From NCBI RefSeq assembly GCF_019669905.1, contig NZ_AP019777.1:3472001-3536000 (forward strand): a stretch of 64,000 nt of DNA, written 5' to 3'. The notes under the pieces were generated by a model that had not been told where the DNA came from, did no database searches, and worked only from the letters and a program-made list of their open reading frames with translations. A program made the position numbers and the translations under genes. This stretch comes from Methylomonas koyamae. Its GTDB lineage: Bacteria; Pseudomonadota; Gammaproteobacteria; Methylococcales; Methylomonadaceae. How positions within the stretch are numbered: the first letter of the stretch is position 1; each line of letters starts with the position of its first letter. Of the stretch, positions 32,603 through 41,423 are shown piece by piece.

Positions 32603-33613
32603 TCAACGGCGTTTACGCCGAACTTTTTTTTTACTGCTGAACTCATCCATCTTTGCCGAGGCTTGCTCGAACTGAGACTCCGCTCTTGCGAACGAGCGGG
32701 ACATATTGTCGAATGCGTCGGGTTCGGCCGCGGCGCTATCCACAACCGGTTTCAGACTGGATTGAGGCCCCAGCAAGTCGCTTCCGTTTGAAGATTTAGC
32801 TTTGTCCGCCGCTTTTTCGGATTTTGCCGGCTTGGCTTCGCCACCGATAGCGTCTTCGACGTCGATATCATAAATTTCGGCGGAGTGCTTGCCGTCGTTG
32901 ACCAAATTTTGCCGGTATTGCAAAAACGATTCGCGAGTAAAGACGTAAGGGTCCAACGCCGCTTCGTCGATAAAATTCAACGCACCTTCGGCATTGGCCC
33001 GGTCGTTGATACCCTCAACAATGCCGGTACCAGGCACATAAGTACCAGGGTTAGCCGCCCTGTCGAGAATACTGGCTGAGCCGTCACGAATTGTAGTGGG
33101 ACCTAAAATCGGCAGCACCAAATAAGCGCCCTGATCGACCCCCCAAACCGCCAACGTCTGGCCGAAATCCTCGACGTTGCCCTGCATGCCAAAACCGCTG
33201 GCAACGTCGAACAGGCCCAACAAACCAATGGTCGAGTTGGTCAAAAAACGGCCGGTATCGGACGCCCCTTGGCTAACTTTACCTTGCAGAAAATCGTTCA
33301 AAACGACGTTGATACCTTTCAAATTGGTGAAAAAATTTGTCACGCCGGTTTCCATGAAATCCGGAGTAATGAACTTGTACCCGTCGGCTACCGGCTTCAG
33401 CAGATATTTATCCAACCCCATGTTGAAACTGTACATGGAGCGGTTGAATCCTTCGTACGGATCGACCGAATTGGATTTGGGCTCGGCAATATTGGTGGTA
33501 CCTAGATCTTTCGGCTCGGTGCTGGCGCAACCGCCGACCGATAACGCGCCGGAAAACAGCATGGCCCACATCAGACAGGCTTGGCTTTTACCTTGATTAC
33601 AGGGGTTAAACAT
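32603..33613 (-). CDS. MlaA/VacJ-family lipoprotein with basic C-terminal extension
   Basis: 336 residues. A signal peptide with lipobox SVGGC (Cys about residue 29) is followed by the MlaA core: DPYEGFNRSMYSFNMGLDKYLLKPVADGY, then FFTNLKGINVVLNDFLQGK and VLPILGPTTIRDGSA. MlaA sits in the outer membrane and moves misplaced phospholipid to the periplasmic carrier MlaC. Unlike E. coli MlaA (about 250 residues), this one has a roughly 80-residue tail rich in Ala, Ser and Lys ending in KKKVRRKRR. It is followed on the other side by an MlaC/HpnM-like gene 20 bp away and by hpnH, so a role in hopanoid or lipid traffic is likely but inferred. Confidence 0.9.
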   Translation of the reverse strand: MFNPCNQGKSQACLMWAMLFSGALSVGGCASTEPKDLGTTNIAEPKSNSVDPYEGFNRSMYSFNMGLDKYLLKPVADGYKFITPDFMETGVTNFFTNLKGINVVLNDFLQGKVSQGASDTGRFLTNSTIGLLGLFDVASGFGMQGNVEDFGQTLAVWGVDQGAYLVLPILGPTTIRDGSASILDRAANPGTYVPGTGIVEGINDRANAEGALNFIDEAALDPYVFTRESFLQYRQNLVNDGKHSAEIYDIDVEDAIGGEAKPAKSEKAADKAKSSNGSDLLGPQSSLKPVVDSAAAEPDAFDNMSRSFARAESQFEQASAKMDEFSSKKKVRRKRR

Positions 33614-33633
33614 TACTCACAATTCCTGGCAAA

Positions 33634-34239
33634 CTATTGTTTCGCGTAGCTTTCTATTTTTTCGTTGATTTTGGCGATCAATGCGTCGAAACCTTCCCTG
33701 CTTAAAACGCTGGTATATTCCGATCTTTTCAAGGCCAAATCGCTGACACCATCCGCTATTATATTGATAATTCGCCAGCCATCGTCCTTTTTCTTCATCA
33801 TGTAGTCGAATTTGACGTCCTTCTCGCCGGGAATTACCAAATTGGTATGGATCACCACGCCGCCGCGGCCGGTCTCCTCTTCCGAGACGAAATTGAACGA
33901 TTCCCCGGAAAAGTCTTTGAAGTTATGCGCATACGCGGAAACGCTGAGGCGACTGAAAACGGTCTCCAATTTTTCCTGCTGTTCCGGAGTCAATTCTTCC
34001 CATTGTTTGCCGACCACGATACGCGCGATCTTCGGCAAATCGTGGCTCTTTTTGACCAATACATCCAGCTTGTCGTAACGGCCGCTGAAGCCGAGCGTCT
34101 TGCCCTGCTTCATGATCGCCAGCAATTCGTTTTGAAACTCATCGACCACCTGCCTGGCGGTCTGTTCTTCCGCCGCCACCAGCGGAGAAAACACCAGCAA
34201 CACCAGCAAGCTCAGTACGCAATACATTCTGTGGAACAT
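33634..34239 (-). CDS. MlaC/Ttg2D-family periplasmic lipid carrier (HpnM-like)
   Basis: A 201-residue exported protein: signal peptide (MYCVLSLLVLLVFSPLVAA) followed by an MlaC fold with ARIVVGKQWEELTPEQQEKLETVFSRL and YMMKKKDDGWRIINIIADGVSDLALKRSEY. MlaC carries phospholipid between the Mla complexes; HpnM is the name for members found in hopanoid clusters. It is placed between hpnH and the MlaA-like gene, all on the same strand, which supports HpnM. No mlaBDEF genes are in the window. Confidence 0.88.
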   Translation of the reverse strand: MFHRMYCVLSLLVLLVFSPLVAAEEQTARQVVDEFQNELLAIMKQGKTLGFSGRYDKLDVLVKKSHDLPKIARIVVGKQWEELTPEQQEKLETVFSRLSVSAYAHNFKDFSGESFNFVSEEETGRGGVVIHTNLVIPGEKDVKFDYMMKKKDDGWRIINIIADGVSDLALKRSEYTSVLSREGFDALIAKINEKIESYAKQ

Positions 34240-34274
34240 AACGTTATCGAAACCTCATATTAAGAGCGGCCATT

Positions 34275-35378
34275 TTAAGACTCGACTTTGACCGGGATTT
34301 CCGAAATCGAGCTTTTTTTGTAGGTCATCACGAACTCGGGCTGTTTTTCCGGCAGCATGTCTCCGGACGTTTTCGGCCCGCGAATTTTAGCCAGTAAAGC
34401 CTTCAGCGGATTGGCCAAAGTATCCTCCACCGCAGTCGCTTCATAACCGCAATGAGCCATGCAATTCGCGCATTTGGGATTCTTGACGGTACCGTATTTA
34501 TCCCACGGCGTAGAGTCCAACAACTCTTGGAAGGATGAGGCGTTACCTTCGTCGGCCAACAAATAGCAAGGTTTCTGCCAACCGAATACGTTACGGGTCG
34601 GATTGCCCCACGGCGTGCAGTCGTAGTTTTGGTTACCGGCCAGAAAATCCAGGTAAAGCGAGGAGTGGTTCAGCTTCCACTTGCGGGTTTTACCGATCTT
34701 GAATATGTCGCGGAATAAGTTTTTGACTTCCAAGCCTTTAATGAATACATCTTGGCGCGGCGCCCTCTCGTAGCTAAAGCCCGGAGCGATGGTTACGCCT
34801 TCCACGCCGAGTTCCATCGCATAATCCAGAAACTCCGCAACCTCTTCCGGCGTTTCGCCCTGAAACAGCGTGCAGTTGATCGTCACGCGAAAACCTTTGC
34901 TCAAAGCCAATTTGATCGCTTCCACCGCAATATCGAACACACCGTCCTGGCAGACGGATGCGTCATGGCGGTTTTTCAAGCCGTCCAAATGCACCGAGAA
35001 CGTCAGATAAGGCGACGGTTTGTAATCGTTGATGCGCTTTCTCAACAATAATGCGTTGGTGCACAAATAGACGAATTTCTTTCTGGCAACGATGCCCTCG
35101 ACGATTTGCGGCATCTCTTTATGGATCAAAGGCTCTCCGCCCGGAATCGAGACCATAGGCGCGCCGCACTCGTCGACGGCATCCAGGCACTCCTGAACGG
35201 ACAGGCGCTTATCCAAAATGTCGTCGGGATAATCGATCTTACCGCAACCGGCGCAAGCCAGATTACATCTGAACAAAGGCTCCAGCATCAGAACCAAGGG
35301 ATACTTTTTTACCCCTTTGATTTTTTGCTTGATCAGATAACTACCCACAGCCAATTGCTGACGTAAAGGAACACTCAC
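34275..35378 (-). CDS. hpnH: Adenosyl-hopene transferase HpnH (radical SAM)
   Basis: 367 residues. The radical SAM cluster motif is CNLACAGCGK with LVLMLEPLFR before it, and a C-terminal SPASM-like Cys set (KNPKCANCMAHCGYEA). HpnH joins the 5'-deoxyadenosyl group of SAM to diploptene to start the C35 side chain. GTG at 35378 is chosen: it gives the family N-terminus MSVPLRQQLAVGSYLIKQK and has GGAGAA at good spacing; the TTG at 35393 would lie within that ribosome site. It is divergent from sqs across 436 bp. Confidence 0.94.
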   Translation of the reverse strand: MSVPLRQQLAVGSYLIKQKIKGVKKYPLVLMLEPLFRCNLACAGCGKIDYPDDILDKRLSVQECLDAVDECGAPMVSIPGGEPLIHKEMPQIVEGIVARKKFVYLCTNALLLRKRINDYKPSPYLTFSVHLDGLKNRHDASVCQDGVFDIAVEAIKLALSKGFRVTINCTLFQGETPEEVAEFLDYAMELGVEGVTIAPGFSYERAPRQDVFIKGLEVKNLFRDIFKIGKTRKWKLNHSSLYLDFLAGNQNYDCTPWGNPTRNVFGWQKPCYLLADEGNASSFQELLDSTPWDKYGTVKNPKCANCMAHCGYEATAVEDTLANPLKALLAKIRGPKTSGDMLPEKQPEFVMTYKKSSISEIPVKVES

Positions 35379-35754
35379 GGCATTATTCTCCAAAAACTAT
35401 CAAGACCTTCAGCTCCGCCGGCTGTTACATAAAAACAACAGCACTCGAGCCATGACTATCGCGAGCGCGCCCCGGCCAACAACCTTCGGCCCAAGCAAAC
35501 CAGCGGGCGCACAACTAGATGTGGTAAGAATACTACTTTTTTACCCGACACTCCAGTCGAAATACGCAAAAAACAACAACATGCTGCGGCAGCCCGTCGC
35601 AAAACCACAATTTCGACCGCTTAAACGCCAACCGACCCAGCACCGAATATCAAAAAATTTCCTTTTTAAATCATAACAAAAGCACAAAAACCCAGAATTA
35701 AAATCGGAAAAACCAACACCGCTTCCGGCAAATTTGCCTTAACGCAACATCACT

Positions 35755-35783
35755 TTGCAAAACCCCAACAAACAGTCTATCAT
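35755..35783 (+). promoter_or_regulatory. Probable promoter of sqs-shc-hpnG-hpnO
   Basis: TTGCAA (35755-35760), 17-bp spacer, TATCAT (35778-35783), 31 bp upstream of the squalene synthase ATG. The rest of the divergent region 35379-35754 is AT-rich and shows no gene; the hpnH promoter should be in it. Confidence 0.55.
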
Positions 35784-35814
35784 TGCCGCTACCGATAGTT
35801 AGACCAAAAAGTAA

Positions 35815-36906
35815 ATGAACGGATTTCAATCACCCATCGACAACCCGGAATCGCTGAAACAGCTATCCGACCACGAACTTCAAGCCGTGCTGCTCGAAGG
35901 CGTTTCGCGTACGTTTGCGTTGACCATTCCGCAACTGCCGGAAGCGCTGTACCCGGCCGTGGCCAATGCCTACCTGCTGTGCCGAATTGTCGACACTATC
36001 GAAGACGAGGTTTCCCTCAGCCCGCCGCAGAAAAAGCGCTTTTGCGACAGCTTTATCGAAATCGTCAAAACCGGCCGCGGCGCTGATGCATTTGCCGACG
36101 AATTGGCGCCATTACTGTCCGCGCAAACCATTCCGGCCGAGCACAGCCTGATACGCCTAATTCCCCGCGTCATTGCCATCACTCATAGCCTGTCGGCCCC
36201 GCAAATCGAAGCCCTGGCTTGCTGCGTGGAAACCATGGCCCGCGGCATGCCGGTATACCAGGCCCTGGACCTGCACGCCGGCCTGAAAACGATGAAGGAC
36301 ATGGACGACTACTGCTATTACGTGGCCGGATGCGTCGGCGAAATGCTGGCCAAACTGTTCTGCCATTACTCGCCGGAAATAGCCGCGCACCGCGAAGAAC
36401 TGTTGAAGTTATCGGTATCGTTCGGCCAGGGTTTGCAGATGACCAACATTCTGAAAGACATCTGGGACGACGCCAAACGCGGCGTATGCTGGCTGCCGCA
36501 AGATATTTTCGACGAAACCGGCTTCGATTTGGCCGATCTGACGCCGACCACCAACGACGAACGCTTCCGCAAAGGCCTGGAACGCTTGATCGGCATCGCT
36601 CACGGCCACTTGCAAAACGCGCTGACCTACACCCAGTTGCTGCCCAGCCATGAAACTGGCATCCGCAATTTCTGCCTGTGGGCACTGGGCATGGCGGTGT
36701 TGACCTTGAAAAAAATCAAACAACATCTGGATTTCAACGAATCCAACCAGGTCAAGATCAGCCGCAACAGCGTCAAGGCCACGATTATCGCCAGCAAATT
36801 ATCGGCACGCAGCAACTGGCTGTTGTCACTGCTTTTCAATCTCACCAGCAGCGGCCTAAAAACCCCTGACTGGCAGTATTCACCCGTATCTCACACTGGA
36901 CCATAA
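35815..36906 (+). CDS. sqs: Squalene synthase (farnesyl-diphosphate farnesyltransferase type)
   Basis: A 363-residue trans-isoprenyl synthase that condenses two farnesyl diphosphates head to head. The two Asp-rich motifs are DTIEDE (about residue 60) and NILKDIWDDAKRGVCWLP (about 213). The conserved YCYYVAGCVGEMLAKLF and SRTFALTIPQLP segments are present. The gene leads an operon with shc 9 bp downstream. The single long enzyme resembles the one-step, eukaryote-type squalene synthase reported in Methylococcus rather than the bacterial HpnC/HpnD/HpnE trio; none of those three is present here. A phytoene-synthase function is less likely given the shc neighbour. Confidence 0.85.
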   Translation: MNGFQSPIDNPESLKQLSDHELQAVLLEGVSRTFALTIPQLPEALYPAVANAYLLCRIVDTIEDEVSLSPPQKKRFCDSFIEIVKTGRGADAFADELAPLLSAQTIPAEHSLIRLIPRVIAITHSLSAPQIEALACCVETMARGMPVYQALDLHAGLKTMKDMDDYCYYVAGCVGEMLAKLFCHYSPEIAAHREELLKLSVSFGQGLQMTNILKDIWDDAKRGVCWLPQDIFDETGFDLADLTPTTNDERFRKGLERLIGIAHGHLQNALTYTQLLPSHETGIRNFCLWALGMAVLTLKKIKQHLDFNESNQVKISRNSVKATIIASKLSARSNWLLSLLFNLTSSGLKTPDWQYSPVSHTGP

Positions 36907-36915
36907 GGAATCGCC

Positions 36916-38874
36916 ATGTTTACTGAAGCCCCTGTAGAGACCAGCAATCACGACTTTTCCCACCACAGCTCGGCGGCTGCCATCAGCCCGGGCAAAATCC
37001 AAGCCGCCATCGACCGGGCGCAGGCGAAACTGCTCAGCCTGCAGCATCCGGCCGGCTATTGGGTATTCGAACTGGAAGCCGACTGCACTATCCCGTCCGA
37101 ATACATCATGATGATGCATTACCTGGACGACATTAACGAAGAGCTCCAGGCCAAGATAGCCGTTTATCTGCGCAGCCGCCAATCCGAGGACGGCAGTTAT
37201 CCGCTGTTCACCGGAGGCCCCGGCGACATCAGCGGTAGCGTCAAAGCCTATTACGCATTAAAAATGGCCGGCGATGCCGTCGACGCGCCACATATGAAAA
37301 AACTGCGCGACTGGATTTTGAGTCAGGGCGGTGCGGCGCGCGCCAACGTCTTTACCCGAATCGCGCTGGCGATCTTCGACCAACTACCCTGGCGCGGCGT
37401 GCCTTACATTCCGGTGGAAATCATGCTGTTGCCCAAGTGGTTTCCTTTCCACCTGGACAAAGTGTCTTATTGGTCGCGTACCGTAATGGTGCCGTTGTTC
37501 ATCCTGTGCACGCTGAAAGCCAAAGCCAAGAATCCGCATAATGTCGACATTCTGGAATTGTTCGTCGTACATCCGGACGAAGAAAAACACTACTTCCCGG
37601 AACGCACCTTCTTAAACAAATGCTTTCTGGCGCTGGATAAGCTGGGCCGCGTGGCCGAACCGCTGATCCCCAAGAGCATGCGCAAACGCGCCATCGACAA
37701 AGCCGTGTCGTGGTTTACCGAGCGCCTGAACGGCGAAGACGGCTTGGGCGGTATTTTTCCGGCGATGGTCAACGCCTACCAAGCCATGCTGCTGCTGGGT
37801 TTCCCGGAGGATCATCCCAACGTCGCGATCTCCCGCAGGGCCATCGACAAATTGCTGGTCGTCAAGGACGACTACGCCTATTGCCAACCCTGTCTGTCGC
37901 CGGTTTGGGACACGGCATTGGCGAGCATGGCATTGATCGAAGCCGACAAACACGGTAACGCCGGCCACCTGGAGAAAGCCAACGACTGGCTGAAAAGTGT
38001 GCAATTATCCGACGAACCCGGCGACTGGCGCGTCAGCAAACCCGATCTGGCCGGCGGCGGCTGGGCCTTCCAATTTGCCAATCCGCATTATCCGGATGTC
38101 GACGATACCGCGATCGTCGGTTTCGCGATGGCAGAATCCGAGCAAGACGGCCTGGATGAATCGATTCATCGCGCCACCCGCTGGATCGTCGGCATGCAAT
38201 CCAAGAACGGCGGCTACGGTGCGTTCGATGTCGACAACACTTATTACTACCTGAACGAAATTCCGTTCGCCGACCACGGCGCGCTGCTCGACCCCCCGAC
38301 CGTCGACGTCAGCGCCCGTTGCGCGATGCTGATGGCCCGCGTCGCCAAAGGCCACGACGAATACCGCCCGGCCCTGCAACGCACCATCGATTACATTCGC
38401 AGCGAACAGGAAGCCGACGGCTCCTGGTTCGGCCGTTGGGGCACCAACTTCATCTACGGCACCTGGTCCGCATTGCTGGGCCTGGAGCAAACCGACCTGC
38501 CAAAAACCGATCCGATGTACGTTAAAGCGGCCGCGTGGCTGAAAAGCGTGCAACGCGAAGACGGCGGCTGGGGCGAGGACAATCTGAGCTACCACGACGA
38601 CGTCAAATACCGTGGTCGTTACCACTTCAGCACCGCCTTTCAAACCGCGTGGGCAATATTGGGCCTGATTGCGGCCGGCGAAGTGCACAGCAAGGAAGTC
38701 AAGGCCGGCATCGAGTTTCTGTTGCGCAGCCAGCAAGCCGACGGCGTCTGGAACGACCCTTGCTTCACCGCACCGGGTTTCCCGCGCGTGTTCTATTTGA
38801 AATACCACGGCTACGACAAATTCTTTCCGTTGTGGGCGCTGGCCAGATACCGTAACGAGCTGAGCAAGCACTAA
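36916..38874 (+). CDS. shc: Squalene-hopene cyclase
   Basis: A 652-residue class II triterpene cyclase, converting squalene to hop-22(29)-ene and hopanol at the inner membrane. The catalytic acid motif DVDDTA is at about residue 394, and several QW repeats are visible (QSEDGSYPLFTG; QSKNGGYGAFD; QEADGSWFGRWG; QREDGGWGEDN; QQADGVWNDP). ATG follows AAGGAATCGCC. It is 9 bp after sqs and one base before hpnG, showing tight operon structure. Confidence 0.97.
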   Translation: MFTEAPVETSNHDFSHHSSAAAISPGKIQAAIDRAQAKLLSLQHPAGYWVFELEADCTIPSEYIMMMHYLDDINEELQAKIAVYLRSRQSEDGSYPLFTGGPGDISGSVKAYYALKMAGDAVDAPHMKKLRDWILSQGGAARANVFTRIALAIFDQLPWRGVPYIPVEIMLLPKWFPFHLDKVSYWSRTVMVPLFILCTLKAKAKNPHNVDILELFVVHPDEEKHYFPERTFLNKCFLALDKLGRVAEPLIPKSMRKRAIDKAVSWFTERLNGEDGLGGIFPAMVNAYQAMLLLGFPEDHPNVAISRRAIDKLLVVKDDYAYCQPCLSPVWDTALASMALIEADKHGNAGHLEKANDWLKSVQLSDEPGDWRVSKPDLAGGGWAFQFANPHYPDVDDTAIVGFAMAESEQDGLDESIHRATRWIVGMQSKNGGYGAFDVDNTYYYLNEIPFADHGALLDPPTVDVSARCAMLMARVAKGHDEYRPALQRTIDYIRSEQEADGSWFGRWGTNFIYGTWSALLGLEQTDLPKTDPMYVKAAAWLKSVQREDGGWGEDNLSYHDDVKYRGRYHFSTAFQTAWAILGLIAAGEVHSKEVKAGIEFLLRSQQADGVWNDPCFTAPGFPRVFYLKYHGYDKFFPLWALARYRNELSKH

Positions 38875-38875
38875 C

Positions 38876-39580
38876 GTGAGTTGCGGAATCGTCGTCGCCC
38901 TACCCGAAGAGCTTAGCACGCTGACCAAGCGCAAATTCGCGCCGGGCGAGTGCCATGCCATCGGTGGCGGCGTACTGCTGAGTTACTCCGGCGCCGGCCC
39001 GGCCAACGCCGAAAAAGCCGCCGCCGGGTTAATCGACCGGGGTGCGAATCGGCTAATCAGCTGGGGCTGCGCCGCGGCATTGGCTCAAGATCGGCGACCG
39101 GGGGATTTGGTCTTGCCGGAATACGTCCTCACCCAGGATCGGCATAGTTTGGCTACCGATCCGTCTTGGCGGCAACGTTTGGCAAACCTGCTGGCGGACC
39201 ACCAAGCCGTCGGCTCCGGCACTTTACTGGAAAGCGGCCGGATCGTCGGGCAACACGAGGAAAAGCGGCAATTGTTCGAACAGACCGGCGCCGTCGCCCT
39301 CGACATGGAAAGCGCGGCGGTCGGCCGAACCGCCGCGAATGCCCAGTTGCCGTTTTTAGTGGTCCGCGCTATTGCCGACCCGGCCGAGATGAGCCTGCCG
39401 GAAGCAGTGGTTCATGCGCTGGACGCCGACGGCCAAGTGCAATTGGGCCGCCTGCTTGCATTTCTATTGGCCCACCCTTGGCAACTCGGCGGTTTGATCC
39501 GCTTAGGCATACATTTTCGCGCGGCGCAAACCAGCCTGAAGACCGCCGCCCGGTTCATCAACGAAATTACTCGGATTTAG
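38876..39580 (+). CDS. hpnG: Adenosylhopane nucleosidase/phosphorylase HpnG
   Basis: A 234-residue nucleoside phosphorylase-fold protein. GIVVALPEELSTL and the active-site motif ALDMESAAVGR are typical of PNP/MTA-nucleosidase relatives, as is a SGAGPANAEKAA phosphate loop. HpnG removes adenine from adenosylhopane to give a ribosylhopane form. The start is GTG at 38876, one base after the shc stop, so translation is coupled. The adenine released can be recycled by Apt, encoded in the same island. Confidence 0.92.
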   Translation: MSCGIVVALPEELSTLTKRKFAPGECHAIGGGVLLSYSGAGPANAEKAAAGLIDRGANRLISWGCAAALAQDRRPGDLVLPEYVLTQDRHSLATDPSWRQRLANLLADHQAVGSGTLLESGRIVGQHEEKRQLFEQTGAVALDMESAAVGRTAANAQLPFLVVRAIADPAEMSLPEAVVHALDADGQVQLGRLLAFLLAHPWQLGGLIRLGIHFRAAQTSLKTAARFINEITRI

Positions 39581-39661
39581 CATCAGACTCCAACGCCACG
39601 CGGTGGAAAGCGGCGAACCTGTTCGACACCGGCCTGGCGTTAACCAACTACGAGGTATTAC

Positions 39662-41047
39662 ATGTCCTTTAGCATTGCCGAACTTTTTAACCAACATTTC
39701 GCGGAAAAATTCGAACTGCACGAACACTATCTGAACAACCAGATGGTGCGGGTTTTGCGGACTATCGGTTACGACCGCAATTATAAAAAAGCTATCGGCC
39801 AATACCTATACGACGAAGACGGCAACGAATACCTCGATCTATTGAGCGGTTTCGGCGTATTCGCGATGGGCCGCAACCATCCGACCATCGTCAGCGCCCT
39901 ACAGGAAACGCTGACCATGGAATTGCCGAATCTGGTGCAAATGGATGTGTCGCTGTTGAGCGGCTTGCTGGCCAAGGAAATTCTGGCCACCTGCCCTGAC
40001 AATCTGGAAAAGATGTTTTTCTGCAATTCCGGTACCGAAGCGGTGGAAGCGGCGATTAAATTCGCCCGCTACACCACCAAACGACCGCGAATTCTGCATT
40101 GCGAACACAGCTACCACGGCTTGACGATGGGAGCGCTGTCGTTGACCGGCGAGCATATCTTCCGCGAAGGCTTCGGCCCCTTGTTGCCGGACACCGGCTC
40201 GGTGCCGTTCAACGATCTCGAAGCCTTGGAAAAAGCGCTGAGCGGCAATGACGTCGCCGCCTTCATCGTCGAACCGATTCAAGGCAAGGGCGTCAACGTC
40301 CCCGACGACAACTACCTGCCGGAAGTCGAACGCCTATGTAAAAAATACGGCACGCTGTTCGTCGCCGACGAGATCCAGACCGGTATCGGCCGTACGGGCA
40401 AGTTCTGGGCCATCGAACACTGGGGCGTCAAGCCCGATATGATTTTGATGGCAAAAGCCCTGTCAGGCGGCTTCGTGCCGGTCGGCGGCGTGGCGATGAC
40501 CAGCAAAATCATGGATACCGTGTTCAACCGGATGGACCGCGCCGTCGTGCACGGCTCGACCTTCTCCAAGAACAACATGGCGATGGCCGCCGGTCTGGCC
40601 AGCTTACACGTCGTACACTCGGAAAAGCTGGTCGAAAACAGCGCCAAAATCGGCGATGACATTATTGCTACCATCAACGCGATGGCTCCGAAATACGAAT
40701 TCCTGAAAGAAGCGCGCGGCAAAGGTTCGATGATCGCAATCGAATTCCACGCCCCGAAAAGCTTAGGGCTAAAAGCCGCCTGGGCCATGCTGGAAGCGGC
40801 CAACAAAGGCCTGTTCTGCCAGATGATTCTGATTCCGCTGTTCAAGGAGCACCGGGTGTTGGCGCAAGTCGCCGGCCACGGCATGAACGTCGTCAAATTC
40901 CTACCGCCGCTGATCCTGACCGAAAAAGACCGCGACTGGATCGTCGGCTCGGTCGAGAAAACCATCGCCGACACCCATAACGTCACCGGTTCGATTTGGA
41001 CGCTGGGCAAAAACCTGGCCGGACACGCTTTGAAAAACAAAAAATAA
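39662..41047 (+). CDS. hpnO: Aminobacteriohopane aminotransferase HpnO (class III)
   Basis: A 461-residue PLP-dependent class III aminotransferase. The PLP Lys lies in MAKALSGGFVPVG; FCNSGTEAVEAAIKFAR, HSYHGLTMGALSLTG and the DEIQTGIGRTGKFWA cofactor Asp are visible. In hopanoid clusters this enzyme makes the C35 terminal amine of aminobacteriohopanetriol-type lipids, which methanotrophs convert to aminopentol or aminotetrol. It is 81 bp after hpnG and 10 bp before copC. An ornithine-type aminotransferase is the alternative by sequence alone; context favours HpnO. Confidence 0.92.
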   Translation: MSFSIAELFNQHFAEKFELHEHYLNNQMVRVLRTIGYDRNYKKAIGQYLYDEDGNEYLDLLSGFGVFAMGRNHPTIVSALQETLTMELPNLVQMDVSLLSGLLAKEILATCPDNLEKMFFCNSGTEAVEAAIKFARYTTKRPRILHCEHSYHGLTMGALSLTGEHIFREGFGPLLPDTGSVPFNDLEALEKALSGNDVAAFIVEPIQGKGVNVPDDNYLPEVERLCKKYGTLFVADEIQTGIGRTGKFWAIEHWGVKPDMILMAKALSGGFVPVGGVAMTSKIMDTVFNRMDRAVVHGSTFSKNNMAMAAGLASLHVVHSEKLVENSAKIGDDIIATINAMAPKYEFLKEARGKGSMIAIEFHAPKSLGLKAAWAMLEAANKGLFCQMILIPLFKEHRVLAQVAGHGMNVVKFLPPLILTEKDRDWIVGSVEKTIADTHNVTGSIWTLGKNLAGHALKNKK

Positions 41048-41057
41048 GGAGATGAGC

Positions 41058-41417
41058 ATGCGTTTTGTACCCCGGATCTTATTGGTGTTGACCCTGGCCG
41101 CCAGCCAGACCGCCTTCGGCCACGCCGTCGTCACCCACAACTCGCTGAAACTGAAACCGGTGCCGGTCAACCAGGCCAGCCAGGTCGAGTTATCGTTCAA
41201 CTCCAAAGTCGAGTTGGACTTGTCCGAAGTGTTTCTGGTCAGCGCCGGCGACGTGATGAAGCCGGTCGCCGCTTCGCCGGGCGCTAAACCCGGCCAGGTA
41301 TTGTTGGATTTACCGGCTTTGGCGCCGGGCGAATACGCCATCAAATTAAAAATTTTCGCCGCAGACGGCCATCTCAGCGAAGACCTGTTGCGCTTTTTCG
41401 TCAAAGAACCCAAATAA
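41058..41417 (+). CDS. copC: CopC-type periplasmic copper-binding protein
   Basis: A 119-residue CopC-domain protein. After the signal peptide (MRFVPRILLVLTLAASQTAFG) the mature chain should begin with His (HAVVTHNSLKL), and a DGH motif lies near the C-terminus (FAADGHLSEDLL). Both features belong to the Cu(II) histidine-brace site of CopC. ATG at 41058 has AAGGAG six bases upstream; the in-frame ATG at 41052 touches that site and is less likely. copD follows after 6 bp. Confidence 0.88.
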   Translation: MRFVPRILLVLTLAASQTAFGHAVVTHNSLKLKPVPVNQASQVELSFNSKVELDLSEVFLVSAGDVMKPVAASPGAKPGQVLLDLPALAPGEYAIKLKIFAADGHLSEDLLRFFVKEPK

Positions 41418-41423
41418 CCGGAT

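Noticed and set aside
35452..35676. 74-codon frame in the hpnH-sqs divergent region
   Set aside because: AT-rich promoter region; no ribosome site or homology pattern.
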